Position numbers and translations under genes: made by a program | Shown here: positions 7,584 through 16,465 of the stretch, piece by piece | Layout: each line of letters starts with the position of its first letter | How positions within the stretch are numbered: the first letter of the stretch is position 1 | NCBI GenBank assembly: GCA_947574055.1 | Contig: CANPIC010000001.1 | Span: forward strand, 158,887 to 222,886 | Reading direction: 5' to 3' | DNA: 64,000 nucleotides | Source of the DNA: an uncultured bacterium | GTDB taxonomy: Bacteria; Bacillota; Clostridia; Lachnospirales; Lachnospiraceae | Notes under the pieces: model-generated | What the model saw: only the letters and a program-made list of their open reading frames with translations | Told to the model about the DNA's origin: nothing | Database searches by the model: none

Positions 7584-9822
7584 CTTGTTTTTCCTTTCTG
7601 AAATGCGGCAGCGGCAGCGGAAACAGTCCGGGCAGCGTCAAATATAAGAAAAGCAGCAGGGCGGACAGTATGGAAATCCAGGCCGACAGTGTATAGCGGG
7701 CTGGTATATGGTAATCCAGCGTGACAGTATGCACTTTTCCGTCTTCCTCCAACATGACACGGATCCGGTTATTATCTCCTTCTTCCAGTGTCACATCTTT
7801 GCCGTTTTCATCAACAGCGCGATAGCCCGGATAATAGATGACCGGCACTTCGATGTACTGAGCGGGGGCCAGGCAGGCATAGATGATCTGCGTGGTCACA
7901 CCGGTCCGTTCCAGTTCTTTGAGGTTGATCACACTGCTGTCGGACAGTTTATGTTCCGTGGTAAGGTCTGCATCTATGGTATGGCGGGGGCGCCACTCAA
8001 AGGGATAGACTACAGTATTGGCCCCTTTGGGAATCCCTACCAGTTTACTCACATGCCCATAAGTATAGTCTCTGTCGGTGGAATAGGCAAAGTCACTGTC
8101 ACGGAAACGGGCCGTGGACAGGATGCAGATACCGGCCAGCGCCACCAGGAAAATGCGATTGTATTTTTTGAGCATGCGCGACCGGAAACAGCAGATACTG
8201 CCGGTGACGGCAAAGAAAAAACTGGCCGGTCCGATCAGCCGCCAAGCGAACTGTATTTTATTAAGGATAATCTCTGCCAGCGGGATCGTCATCATTTTCC
8301 AGCCGGGGAAAAAGCTGAGCATCATAAAAGTCAGAAAAGCGCCCAGCATAAACAGGTGGCCAAGATAGGATTCGCGCTGCGTTTTTCCGCGTTCCAGCAG
8401 CACATAACAAAAGGCGATGACAGCACATACAGCCAGCGGGACGCCAAAGGTGAGAGAATGGTAGTCGCCGTTTGTCTGCAGCCCCAGCAGTCCTGACAGA
8501 TTCATCGTATATTCCTGATAAGAGCCAAGATCCAGGGCGTCCATCCACAGATCACCGTTTTCATAGAAATCCAGGAAAGGGATCAGAAACCCGATATTTA
8601 GCAGCAGGCTAACGAGAACCGCCTGACAGAGGGAGAGCCATCGCCTGCCGGAAACAATTTCTTTCAGATAGAGGATGCCCATAACGGCGCAAAATACCCC
8701 TGCCAGTGTGACACTTAAAATATGTGTCTGTAAAAGACCTGTCATGCCCAGGGCCAGATACCACCATTTTTTCCGATTGCCCAGAAAGATATGGTAAAGG
8801 CCGGCAAATACAGGTGGGAAGAAGGCCATGGCAAGAAACTCACCGACCGCTCCACGGGCATAGATATTGGTAAAGCGGTATGGGCAGCAGGTGTATAACA
8901 GAGAAGCCAGCAAAGCGGCCTTGCGGTTTCCGCCGATTTCTTTTGTACAGTGATACGTCAGAAATGCCGTCAGGAAATTAAAAAGAAAAATCAGGCATTT
9001 AAAACTGTCCGCCATGGATACCCCCTTTATCCGCAGATAAGCGGGAAGATAGAGGAACAGATTAGGATACATACAGTTTAAGTATCCGTTGCCCTGCAGT
9101 GCCTCCGGATAGATGACCACCGGGAACTGCCCGGAAAGAAGGCCGTCTTTGATTCCTTCAATACGGATCAGATGATAACAAAGATCCACTGCCCAGGAAA
9201 GCCCTGTGTTCAGGTAGGGCAGGGAGGCAATGACACCGATGCCCAGAACGGTCAGCACCACATAGTCATCCCGCAGATCCCGTCCCTTTTTGGCGCTTTG
9301 ATACCGCCAGAGATAAAACAGTCCGGTCAGAAGGAGGAATAGTACGATCAGAAAAGTGGTATCCGTATAAAAGCGGTCTTTGGGGATCAGCGTCACACTC
9401 TGGATCAGCAGATAACTCGTACCGCCGTAATTGATCGTAAAGGTAAAATCCTGAGATGTACGTTCCAGTTCAAACTCATATTCACGATAGGTGACGTCGG
9501 GGTCCAGCTTATGGGTATCCAGCGTGGCACCATTATCATAGAGGATCAGTTCATTGTCTTCGCCGTCGGTATGATAGGCGATGCCGATGGTATAGGCGCC
9601 GGCATCCAGCAGATAATTAGAACCGGTCAGCATCTTTCCGCTGTATTGACTGTCCGGTGTCAGGCCGATGGATGTATCGTCTTCAAAACCGGCATGACGG
9701 GTCATATCTTTGGCATTGATCGTGATGGGAGTCCGGCTTTCGTCATTCAGGAGCAGGAAAAAGATGACAACCAGCATAAACATCAGACAGGGAATTGTTT
9801 TTTTCAGTGTTTTCAGTATCAT
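7546..9822 (-). CDS. Large GT-C-like membrane protein
   Basis: A 758-residue protein: a signal-anchor at residues 7-26, an extracytoplasmic beta-rich segment to about 150, then around ten or more membrane helices and a C-terminal extracytoplasmic part ending in a last helix. The segment DLCYHLIRIEGIKDGL with GNGYLNCMYPNLFLYLPA resembles bacterial membrane proteins annotated as 6-pyruvoyl-tetrahydropterin-synthase-related or YfhO-like, a GT-C-like group. The acidic residues of the first loop would serve as catalytic base. With the following GtrB-type enzyme it probably forms an undecaprenyl-phosphate-sugar donor/acceptor pair that adds side groups outside the membrane. Substrate unknown. Confidence 0.65.
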   Translation of the reverse strand: MILKTLKKTIPCLMFMLVVIFFLLLNDESRTPITINAKDMTRHAGFEDDTSIGLTPDSQYSGKMLTGSNYLLDAGAYTIGIAYHTDGEDNELILYDNGATLDTHKLDPDVTYREYEFELERTSQDFTFTINYGGTSYLLIQSVTLIPKDRFYTDTTFLIVLFLLLTGLFYLWRYQSAKKGRDLRDDYVVLTVLGIGVIASLPYLNTGLSWAVDLCYHLIRIEGIKDGLLSGQFPVVIYPEALQGNGYLNCMYPNLFLYLPAYLRIKGVSMADSFKCLIFLFNFLTAFLTYHCTKEIGGNRKAALLASLLYTCCPYRFTNIYARGAVGEFLAMAFFPPVFAGLYHIFLGNRKKWWYLALGMTGLLQTHILSVTLAGVFCAVMGILYLKEIVSGRRWLSLCQAVLVSLLLNIGFLIPFLDFYENGDLWMDALDLGSYQEYTMNLSGLLGLQTNGDYHSLTFGVPLAVCAVIAFCYVLLERGKTQRESYLGHLFMLGAFLTFMMLSFFPGWKMMTIPLAEIILNKIQFAWRLIGPASFFFAVTGSICCFRSRMLKKYNRIFLVALAGICILSTARFRDSDFAYSTDRDYTYGHVSKLVGIPKGANTVVYPFEWRPRHTIDADLTTEHKLSDSSVINLKELERTGVTTQIIYACLAPAQYIEVPVIYYPGYRAVDENGKDVTLEEGDNNRIRVMLEEDGKVHTVTLDYHIPARYTLSAWISILSALLLFLYLTLPGLFPLPLPHFRKEKQDVRQDRSTDSLL

Positions 9823-9838
9823 TCAAAAAATCCTCATG

Positions 9839-9852
9839 TATCAGATCTGATA
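9839..9852. promoter_or_regulatory. Perfect 14-base palindrome upstream of the GT-C-like gene
   Basis: TATCAGATCTGATA is a perfect palindrome 17 bases before the start of the 758-residue membrane protein gene. It sits in the 99-base gap below the upstream minus-strand gene. It could be a repressor operator, or could hide the ribosome binding region in the mRNA. No cognate regulator is recognisable in the window. Confidence 0.3.
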
Positions 9853-9921
9853 TCTTTCATCGAAATAACGACCGCGTTTATTTACACAGAATATAGTTCG
9901 CAATCTGTGCTGTTTTGCCTT

Positions 9922-10587
9922 TTATGATATTTGCCGGAATCTGCGGCACATCATAAACAGGAGCAGGCCCAGTATTAAAAATACCGTATAATAAGGAAGA
10001 TAATTGCTATCGTCTATTTTGTCGGTGTAAGTGTAGATGACAGCGGGAGCCAGTTTTTCCTCCTGCATGCCGTTATAGTAAAAATCTCCCGTTTCCTCTG
10101 GCCCGATTACGGGACTGCCGGCATAAAGGGCAAGTGAGGCCTCTTCATATTCATGTGCCTGCAGATGCCACATATAAGTCCGCTCCGTATCCAGTTCTAT
10201 CTCGATCGGAAAATCAATCCAGCGATAGTTCATCACGTCGCCGGATTCCAGCGTAACGGCGAAGATATCTTTGCCCGTATCGTCCGACAGACTCAGATCG
10301 ACAGTCCCCTCACGGGCCTGTCCGCTGATCAGAAAACGGAAAGAAATGCTGTCAAGCTGCCTGTGAGCAGGTGTAAATTTACAGGTCAGGATGGAAGCGT
10401 CAGAAAGATTCAGATTGGGAAAAATACCGCGTTCCAGAGAAGCACTTTCATACCGGGTATGGCCCAATAATCCAAGCGGCCATACCGCCAGACACATAAA
10501 CAAGATCAAAGCGGAAATCATAAAAGGGTAATAAGAAAAGCACTTTTTATATTTTTCATAAAACATACAAGATATCCTTATCAGCAT
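9922..10587 (-). CDS. Membrane protein with an extracytoplasmic beta-rich domain, unknown function
   Basis: A 221-residue protein with one N-terminal helix (about residues 20-42), a central extracytoplasmic domain rich in beta-strand-like segments and a C-terminal helix (about 198-214) followed by RRFRQ. I do not recognise the family. The hairpin topology with a jelly-roll-like centre recalls carbohydrate-binding or accessory subunits, but that is inference. It is the first gene of the minus-strand operon with the GT-C-like and GtrB-type genes, so it probably belongs to the same glycosylation machine. A second start at codon 8 (10566) is possible. Confidence 0.6.
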   Translation of the reverse strand: MLIRISCMFYEKYKKCFSYYPFMISALILFMCLAVWPLGLLGHTRYESASLERGIFPNLNLSDASILTCKFTPAHRQLDSISFRFLISGQAREGTVDLSLSDDTGKDIFAVTLESGDVMNYRWIDFPIEIELDTERTYMWHLQAHEYEEASLALYAGSPVIGPEETGDFYYNGMQEEKLAPAVIYTYTDKIDDSNYLPYYTVFLILGLLLFMMCRRFRQIS

Positions 10588-10712
10588 TTATTACTGTCTA
10601 TGGTTTCATACAGGCATCAGATTATGCACATGCACAGCAGCTGATTTCTATTATCTTATATTTTAGAATCGGTGTCAAAGGGAAAATATGATATGTGCGC
10701 GTTCCAATCAAC

Positions 10713-10741
10713 TTGTATTCAAAGTAGGAGTATGTTAAAAT
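10713..10741 (+). promoter_or_regulatory. Sigma-A type promoter for the acyltransferase operon
   Basis: TTGTAT at 10713-10718 and TAAAAT at 10736-10741 are separated by 17 bases. They lie 35 bases before the ATG at 10777, within the 189-base gap between divergent operons. Confidence 0.6.
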
Positions 10742-10776
10742 AGGTAGCAGTTCAGACGAAAAGAGCGAGGTAAACC

Positions 10777-11865
10777 ATGTCAGAGGGCAAACGATGGCAG
10801 GAAGCGGATGTCCTGCGGGGGATGGCGATACTGATGGTACTGCTGTATCATTCCATTATTGTCTTTCCTCTGAATCTTCATGTGATCGAACGGTACAGGA
10901 TATTGCACACTTTTTTATGGACGGTGCAGATGCCGCTGTTTTTTCTGGTATCCGGTTTCTGCTATTCTTATGATGGCAATTACAGGGCATATGCGTGGAA
11001 GAAATGCCGGCGTATCCTGATCCCACATATTGTATTTTCGGCACTGGATATTGTACCGCGTCTGATCCCCAATCCATTCGTGCATGAACAGATGGAAGCG
11101 GGGGAGGCAATCCGGGACTTTGTGCTGTACGGAGGCAGTGACTGGTTTTTGTGGACGCTTTTTGTCATAGTCATGGTGTATCCGGCTTTTGACTATATGT
11201 GCAAAGGGCCGGCCGGCATGCGTAAAGCGGCCATCTTCTCGGTCATTGCGCTGTTTTTGTTAAAGCCGGTGATGCCGGACCTGTTTCTTCTGAATATGAT
11301 CAGTCAGTATCTGCTATATTTCTTTTTGGGATATGGCGTGCGCAGGAAACTGGACAGTCAGGAGGATGGAAAGGGATACGCCGCTTTGGCGGGCACGAAC
11401 GGAAAAAGTGACAGACAGGATCGGAAAAAGGGCGTGGGCAGGATTGTGATTGCCGCCGGGCAGAGAAATTCCATGCTGCTGACGGGGCTTTTGGGGATGC
11501 CGTTTTTTTTCCGGCAGGTTCTTATTTGGGACGGGAGCGGGTCGGTGCCGGGGATGATTGCGGAACTGTTGTGCGTATTTTGCAGCTTTCTGGTTCTGAT
11601 TCCACTGGCCGGTATGTGCCGCGGCCGGATTTTGGCGTTTTTTGTGTGCTGCGGGAAATGGTCGCTGCAGATGTATCTTCTGGATGCCTATGCGCTGGTG
11701 CTGACAAGGACCTTGCTGGTGAATGTATGGGGAATCCGGCTGCCGTGGCTGATTGTTATGGGCAATTTTCTGGCAGATACGCTGATTGTCCTGCTGCTCT
11801 CAAAATATATATTGACAAAAGCGAAGGTGTTCAGGATTGCCTGTGGGATTCCTGAAAAGGGTTAA
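10777..11865 (+). CDS. Acyltransferase 3 family membrane acyltransferase
   Basis: A 362-residue polytopic protein with about ten helices. The first segment, DVLRGMAILMVLLYHS, carries the Arg and His expected in acyltransferase-3 (OafA/NodX-like) enzymes, followed by MPLFFLVSGFCYSY, another family hallmark. Such enzymes O-acetylate or O-succinylate sugars of lipopolysaccharide, peptidoglycan or exopolysaccharide. It heads an operon with an MBOAT and an SGNH protein, so this locus carries more than one acylation route. A polar cytoplasmic insert at about residues 190-225 is rich in Lys, Asp and Gly. Its ribosome binding site is GAGG. Confidence 0.85.
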   Translation: MSEGKRWQEADVLRGMAILMVLLYHSIIVFPLNLHVIERYRILHTFLWTVQMPLFFLVSGFCYSYDGNYRAYAWKKCRRILIPHIVFSALDIVPRLIPNPFVHEQMEAGEAIRDFVLYGGSDWFLWTLFVIVMVYPAFDYMCKGPAGMRKAAIFSVIALFLLKPVMPDLFLLNMISQYLLYFFLGYGVRRKLDSQEDGKGYAALAGTNGKSDRQDRKKGVGRIVIAAGQRNSMLLTGLLGMPFFFRQVLIWDGSGSVPGMIAELLCVFCSFLVLIPLAGMCRGRILAFFVCCGKWSLQMYLLDAYALVLTRTLLVNVWGIRLPWLIVMGNFLADTLIVLLLSKYILTKAKVFRIACGIPEKG

Positions 11866-11867
11866 CA

Positions 11868-13352
11868 ATGCTGTTTAATTCCTATATTTTTATACTGCTA
11901 TTTCTGCCGCTGGCGCTGGCAGGCTATTTTGGCTGTAATGCAAAGGGCAGGTATGAATGGGGCAGGATATGGCTGACAGTCATGTCATTATGGTTTTACG
12001 CCTGGTTTAATGTGAAATATCTGCCGATCATTGTGGGCAGTATTTTGTTTAATTATGCTTTATACAGGCTGATTCTCGGCCACCGCGGTATGGAAGGGCG
12101 CCGCAGGAGGGATCTGTATCTGACGGCAGCCGGCATAGCGGCCAATCTGGCTGTTTTGTTTTATTATAAATATTTTGACTTTTTTGTGGAAAATATCAAT
12201 CAGGCGTGCCATACCGACTTTACACTGCGTCATGTGCTGCTACCGCTGGGGATCAGTTTTTTTACTTTTCAGCAGATCGGCTTTCTGGCAGATACATACC
12301 GGGGCGGGACGGAGAACTATCCTTTTATGGATTATGCTTTGTTTGTGACCTTTTTTCCACAGTTGATCGCCGGGCCTATCGTTACCCATGACGAGATGAT
12401 CGGCCAGTTTGGAGATATTTCCAGAAAGAAATGGGATTTTGCCAGTGCGTCAAAGGGGATGTATGTCTTTGTCTGTGGTCTGGGGAAAAAGGTGTTACTT
12501 GCGGATGTCTTTGGCAGGGCGGTTGCCTGGGGATATGGAAATCTGCAGAGTCTGTCCGGCCTGACAGCACTGTGGCTGATTGCCTCGTATGGTGTCCAGC
12601 TTTATTTTGATTTCAGCGGTTATTGTGATATGGCCAGGGGGATCGGGCTGCTGTTTCGTATTGACCTGCCGGTAAATTTTTTTTCACCCTATAAAGCGCG
12701 GGATCTGGTAGAGTTCTGGAAGCGGTGGCATATTACGCTGAACCGTTTTTTTACAAAATATGTTTATATTCCGCTGGGCGGGAACAGGAAGGGCAGGCTG
12801 CGCACCTGTCTGCATATTTTTCTGGTCTATTTTGTCAGTGGCATCTGGCACGGCGCAGGCTGGACGTTCCTTTTCTGGGGGACGGCGCATGGCATAATTT
12901 ATATTGCAACAAAGCAGCTGCAGCCGCTGCTGGCAAAGATTCCCGGCGTCCTGACCTGGTTTTGCAACCTGCTGACAGTGCTGGTCTTGTGGGTGTTTTT
13001 CCGGGCAGAGACAATGGGAGAGGCGTGGCAGGTGCTTACTCGTGCGCTGTCCGGTGGGTATGGTTTTTCCTCTGTTCCTGCCGGGTTTGCGCAGCAGTTT
13101 CGGACACCGGAGTTCTTTTATGGTCTGAAAATGCTGCACCTCTTGCCGGGTGATCTGGTCACAGCCGACTATATCCTGATGAGCGGGTATATGCTGGCTG
13201 CCTGGTTTCTCGTCCTTTGCTGCAAAAATACAACGGAAAAACTGCAGACTTTCCGGCCGGGTATGATAAATTCTCTGTTTACAGTCTGTGTATTTCTCTG
13301 GTCTCTGCTGTCGTTTTCGGAGGTCAGTACCTTTTTATACTTTAATTTTTAG
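11868..13352 (+). CDS. MBOAT-family O-acyltransferase (AlgI/DltB-like)
   Basis: A 494-residue polytopic protein, complete. The histidine motif FVSGIWHGAGWTFLFWGTAHG (about residues 320-340) is the MBOAT signature, and the segments LPLGISFFTFQQIGFLADTY and FWKRWHITLNRF are typical of the AlgI group. It ends TFLYFNF. It starts 2 bases after the acyltransferase-3 stop and is followed after 15 bases by an SGNH protein, the usual pairing. Its role would be to pass an acyl group, commonly acetyl, through the membrane for transfer to an external polymer. Which polymer is not visible from sequence. Confidence 0.9.
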   Translation: MLFNSYIFILLFLPLALAGYFGCNAKGRYEWGRIWLTVMSLWFYAWFNVKYLPIIVGSILFNYALYRLILGHRGMEGRRRRDLYLTAAGIAANLAVLFYYKYFDFFVENINQACHTDFTLRHVLLPLGISFFTFQQIGFLADTYRGGTENYPFMDYALFVTFFPQLIAGPIVTHDEMIGQFGDISRKKWDFASASKGMYVFVCGLGKKVLLADVFGRAVAWGYGNLQSLSGLTALWLIASYGVQLYFDFSGYCDMARGIGLLFRIDLPVNFFSPYKARDLVEFWKRWHITLNRFFTKYVYIPLGGNRKGRLRTCLHIFLVYFVSGIWHGAGWTFLFWGTAHGIIYIATKQLQPLLAKIPGVLTWFCNLLTVLVLWVFFRAETMGEAWQVLTRALSGGYGFSSVPAGFAQQFRTPEFFYGLKMLHLLPGDLVTADYILMSGYMLAAWFLVLCCKNTTEKLQTFRPGMINSLFTVCVFLWSLLSFSEVSTFLYFNF

Positions 13353-13367
13353 AGGAATGAACCGCCT

Positions 13368-14435
13368 ATGACATACAAAAGATGGTTTATACAGACGGCT
13401 CTGATAGCCGGAGCGGCTCTGGCCGCTATTGCGGCCCTTGTGATAATCATTGACCCGTTTTTTCAGTATCATGCACCACTGGAGGGATTTCCCTATCAGG
13501 TCGACAATCAGCTCAGCCAGAATCCGGGTATGGCGAGGCATATGACATATGACAGTGTGCTGCTTGGTTCCTCGATGACCGTGAATTTCGAGACGGACTG
13601 GTTTTATGAGGAAATGGGGCTGCGGACGCTCAAGCTGTCTTATAATGGTGCCTATCCGAGAGATATCAGCAATATCATGGCCCAGGTGGAGCAGAGCGGG
13701 CAGCCGCTGCGGCATATCTTCCTGGGGGTGGATCTGGCGTCTTATACAGGAGGTACCACAGAAACGAAGTATCCGCTGCCGGATTATTTATATAATGCAA
13801 ATCCGGCGGACGACGTAGCGTATTGGTTTAATAAGGATGTGCTGCTCGACTATATCATAAAACCCATGATCGAACGGGAACCGACGGACCTGAGCAGTGT
13901 GTATTCTTCTGAGGAATCCCTGAAAGGCTGTTACAGCCGGGCGTATGTGCTGGCGAATTATACGATACCGGAGGCTAACGAGGCCTGGTTTCCGGAAGAT
14001 ATGTTTATTGAAGATCTGGAAGCCAATCTGCAGGCTAATATCCTGCCGGTGATCGAGGCCTGTCCCGAGACGCAGTTTACGATTTTTTTCCCGCCTTACA
14101 GTGTTCTTTACTGGTATGAATATATACAGAACAATCAAATGGACGCGGTGATGTATGAATATCAGTATTTCATGGAAAAACTGTTGGTATACGATAATGT
14201 AAGGCTGTTTTTTTTCCCGGGGGAGGAAAGAATCGTCTGTGATCTGGATTTGTACGCGGACACCGGGCATTATAACCAGAGTATCAACAGATATATGACA
14301 GAGTGCTTTGTCAGTGGAGAGCACCGGGTCACGCAGGAGAATTACAGGGAAGAATTACGGCAGATGAGGAGTATGATAGATGCGTATGATTATGAGGCAC
14401 TTTTCGCGGGAAGCAGTGACAGGGAAGAGCGATAA
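13368..14435 (+). CDS. SGNH-fold acylation partner of the MBOAT protein
   Basis: A 355-residue protein with one N-terminal helix (about residues 8-28) and an extracytoplasmic SGNH-like domain. The serine block is LLGSSMT (Ser68/69) and the C-terminal block is DTGHYN (Asp298, His301), consistent with an active triad. It resembles the unnamed SGNH proteins placed after MBOAT genes in Firmicutes and probably completes acyl transfer to the surface polymer. It is shorter than the paralogue at 231-1733, which carries an extra C-terminal domain. Confidence 0.75.
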   Translation: MTYKRWFIQTALIAGAALAAIAALVIIIDPFFQYHAPLEGFPYQVDNQLSQNPGMARHMTYDSVLLGSSMTVNFETDWFYEEMGLRTLKLSYNGAYPRDISNIMAQVEQSGQPLRHIFLGVDLASYTGGTTETKYPLPDYLYNANPADDVAYWFNKDVLLDYIIKPMIEREPTDLSSVYSSEESLKGCYSRAYVLANYTIPEANEAWFPEDMFIEDLEANLQANILPVIEACPETQFTIFFPPYSVLYWYEYIQNNQMDAVMYEYQYFMEKLLVYDNVRLFFFPGEERIVCDLDLYADTGHYNQSINRYMTECFVSGEHRVTQENYREELRQMRSMIDAYDYEALFAGSSDREER

Positions 14436-14485
14436 TCTGTTGCAGTGGATAAGATACGGCGCAGACGGCGCGGGAGGAAGATAAG

Positions 14486-15523
14486 ATGTGGCTGCACTTG
14501 CTGCTTCTGGCAGTCTGTACCTGGTTACTGCCATTTTGTATGGGGCTTTTGCCGGTCCGCTATATGAAAGAGGAACACCGGTCCTTTGGTATGATCTGGC
14601 TGGCAGGCTGGATGATGATGTTTGCAGTGTTTCAGTTGATGACGGTGCCCTTTATCGTGTTTGAGGCATCTTTTACCGTGGCGATGCATTGCTATACCAT
14701 AGTGATCGGGATACTGGCGGTGATTTTTCTGCTGCTCGGGCGTGAGAGTGTTCCGGGCTGTATCCGGAAGATAAAAGAGCATAAGCCGGAGAAGGGGCAG
14801 ATTCCGATGATGGCGCTTGTGCTTTTACTGATTGCATTACAGCTTTTCCTGGCTTACCATATGCAATATCTGGATGGGGATGACGCCTTTTTTGTCGCCA
14901 CTTCCCTCACCAGTCAGCACACGGATGCCATGTATCTGTTCACGCCCTATTATGGCGCCAACGGGGAACTGGATATCAGACATGCCCTTTCCACGGAGCC
15001 CATCTTTATGGCCTGGCTTTCAGAGGTAACGGGGATTCATGTGACCATTATCTGTCACAGCTATATCAGTATCCTCTTTCTGGCACTGATGTATTGTATT
15101 TATGTGCAGGCGGGCAATCAGTTGTTTCCCTTACAGAGAAAGAGCAAATGGCTGTTTCTTTTGTTTGTCAATCTCTGGTATCTTTTTGGCAATGTATCCA
15201 TTTATACAGCGGAGAGTTTTGCCTATACAAGGACCTGGCAGGGAAAGGCCATGTTCCCCAATCTGATGATTCCGGCTTTGTTTGTATGGCTTTTGTTTAT
15301 GGCTAAGGACGAGATGGATGTCGGAGAATGGGCAATGCTGTTTGTCATCGTTCTTTGCACCACTTTTACGACCAGTACCGGTATTTTCTCGGTGCCGGTG
15401 CTGCTGGGACTGGCGGCGGTTTTGCTGGCGGTGCAGAAAAAAAAGGCGATACTGATCCCGCAGACACTGGCCTGTCTTTTGCCCTGCATTTTCTATGGCC
15501 TGCTGTATCTGCTATTAAAGTAA
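14486..15523 (+). CDS. Polytopic membrane protein, possible N-terminal part of a GT-C-like enzyme
   Basis: A 345-residue protein with about nine helices and an extracytoplasmic loop containing YLDGDDAFFVATS (about residues 129-141), an acidic motif placed where GT-C enzymes have their catalytic residues. It resembles Firmicutes membrane proteins annotated only as domains of unknown function. It ends abruptly within a helix (LLYLLLK). The next open frame, 84 bases on and in the same reading phase, begins in the middle of similar membrane sequence, so the two may be one broken or frameshifted gene. The ribosome binding site GGGAGGAAG is good. Confidence 0.55.
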   Translation: MWLHLLLLAVCTWLLPFCMGLLPVRYMKEEHRSFGMIWLAGWMMMFAVFQLMTVPFIVFEASFTVAMHCYTIVIGILAVIFLLLGRESVPGCIRKIKEHKPEKGQIPMMALVLLLIALQLFLAYHMQYLDGDDAFFVATSLTSQHTDAMYLFTPYYGANGELDIRHALSTEPIFMAWLSEVTGIHVTIICHSYISILFLALMYCIYVQAGNQLFPLQRKSKWLFLLFVNLWYLFGNVSIYTAESFAYTRTWQGKAMFPNLMIPALFVWLLFMAKDEMDVGEWAMLFVIVLCTTFTTSTGIFSVPVLLGLAAVLLAVQKKKAILIPQTLACLLPCIFYGLLYLLLK

Positions 15524-15607
15524 AAAAACGGGATCTGTATCAGGAAGGGCATGGCTTGGATCAGTCTCAACTGTGTCCGATAAAAATATCAAGGATAAAG
15601 GTAGCAT

Positions 15608-16453
15608 ATGGGTGATATAGTCAGAACCACACTTACCATCTATCAGAATTACGGCGGCGGCAGTACCATGACCGTTATTGTGGCAGCGGCAATTTTGTAT
15701 CTGTGGGTGGCGGAAGATAAAAAAGAGATCAAAGTACTGTTTGTACATCTGACCGCCGGGATACTGGCCCTGTTTTTTTGTCCCTTGTTTGCCTGGGCGG
15801 CCATGAAATTTTTCCTGGATTCCCAGGTTTATTACCGGCTGCTCTGGCTTGTGCCCATGGGGATGACAGTGGCATATGCGCTGGCCAGGGCAGTGAGCAA
15901 AATCGAGACAAGGAGAAAACGTATTGTGATTAGCACGGTATTTGCGCTGCTGTTGGTGCAAAGCGGCAGTCTGGTCTATCGCAATCCGATGGTGACTAAA
16001 GCCGAGAATCTGTATCATCTGCCCCCTTCGGTGATTTCCGTGGCGGATGCCATGCGTGTGGAAGGACGGGATGTGAAGGCAGTGGTGCCGGGAGAGATGC
16101 TGCAGTTTATCAGGCAGTATGATGCCAGCATCCATCTGGCATACGGCAGAGAAGCACTGGTGGACGGCTGGAGCAACAATCCCCTGTATGAAGCCATGGA
16201 GTCCAGTCCGGTCCGGTCTTTTGCCATTACCGACTATGCGAAGCAGCAGGGAGTGGAATATATCGTGCTGCGGGCCGGGACGCCGATTGCAGGGAGCAAG
16301 CCCATCAGCAAATATGAATTCAGTTATCTGACTACTGTCGATAATTATGATATTTACATTTATGACAGAGCCAAGTTTGCTGCAGAAAAGAAGGCAGAAT
16401 TCGGGATTCTGGCTTCGGGAGACTGGGAAGAAAATTATATACAGACACAGTGA
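15608..16453 (+). CDS. Membrane protein, possible C-terminal part of the preceding gene
   Basis: A 281-residue frame with three or four helices (about residues 20-115) followed by an extracytoplasmic C-terminal domain. It starts MGDIVRTTLTIYQNYGGGS, which reads like an internal loop rather than an N-terminus, and it lies in the same phase as 14486-15523. Another frame (open to 15615) bridges the gap, so two opposing single-base shifts would join the halves. An AAAGG six bases before the ATG could still allow independent initiation. I cannot decide between a split gene, a sequencing artefact and two genes. Its context in the polysaccharide operon supports a role in surface glycan assembly. Confidence 0.5.
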   Translation: MGDIVRTTLTIYQNYGGGSTMTVIVAAAILYLWVAEDKKEIKVLFVHLTAGILALFFCPLFAWAAMKFFLDSQVYYRLLWLVPMGMTVAYALARAVSKIETRRKRIVISTVFALLLVQSGSLVYRNPMVTKAENLYHLPPSVISVADAMRVEGRDVKAVVPGEMLQFIRQYDASIHLAYGREALVDGWSNNPLYEAMESSPVRSFAITDYAKQQGVEYIVLRAGTPIAGSKPISKYEFSYLTTVDNYDIYIYDRAKFAAEKKAEFGILASGDWEENYIQTQ

Positions 16454-16465
16454 TGGAGGACGGAC

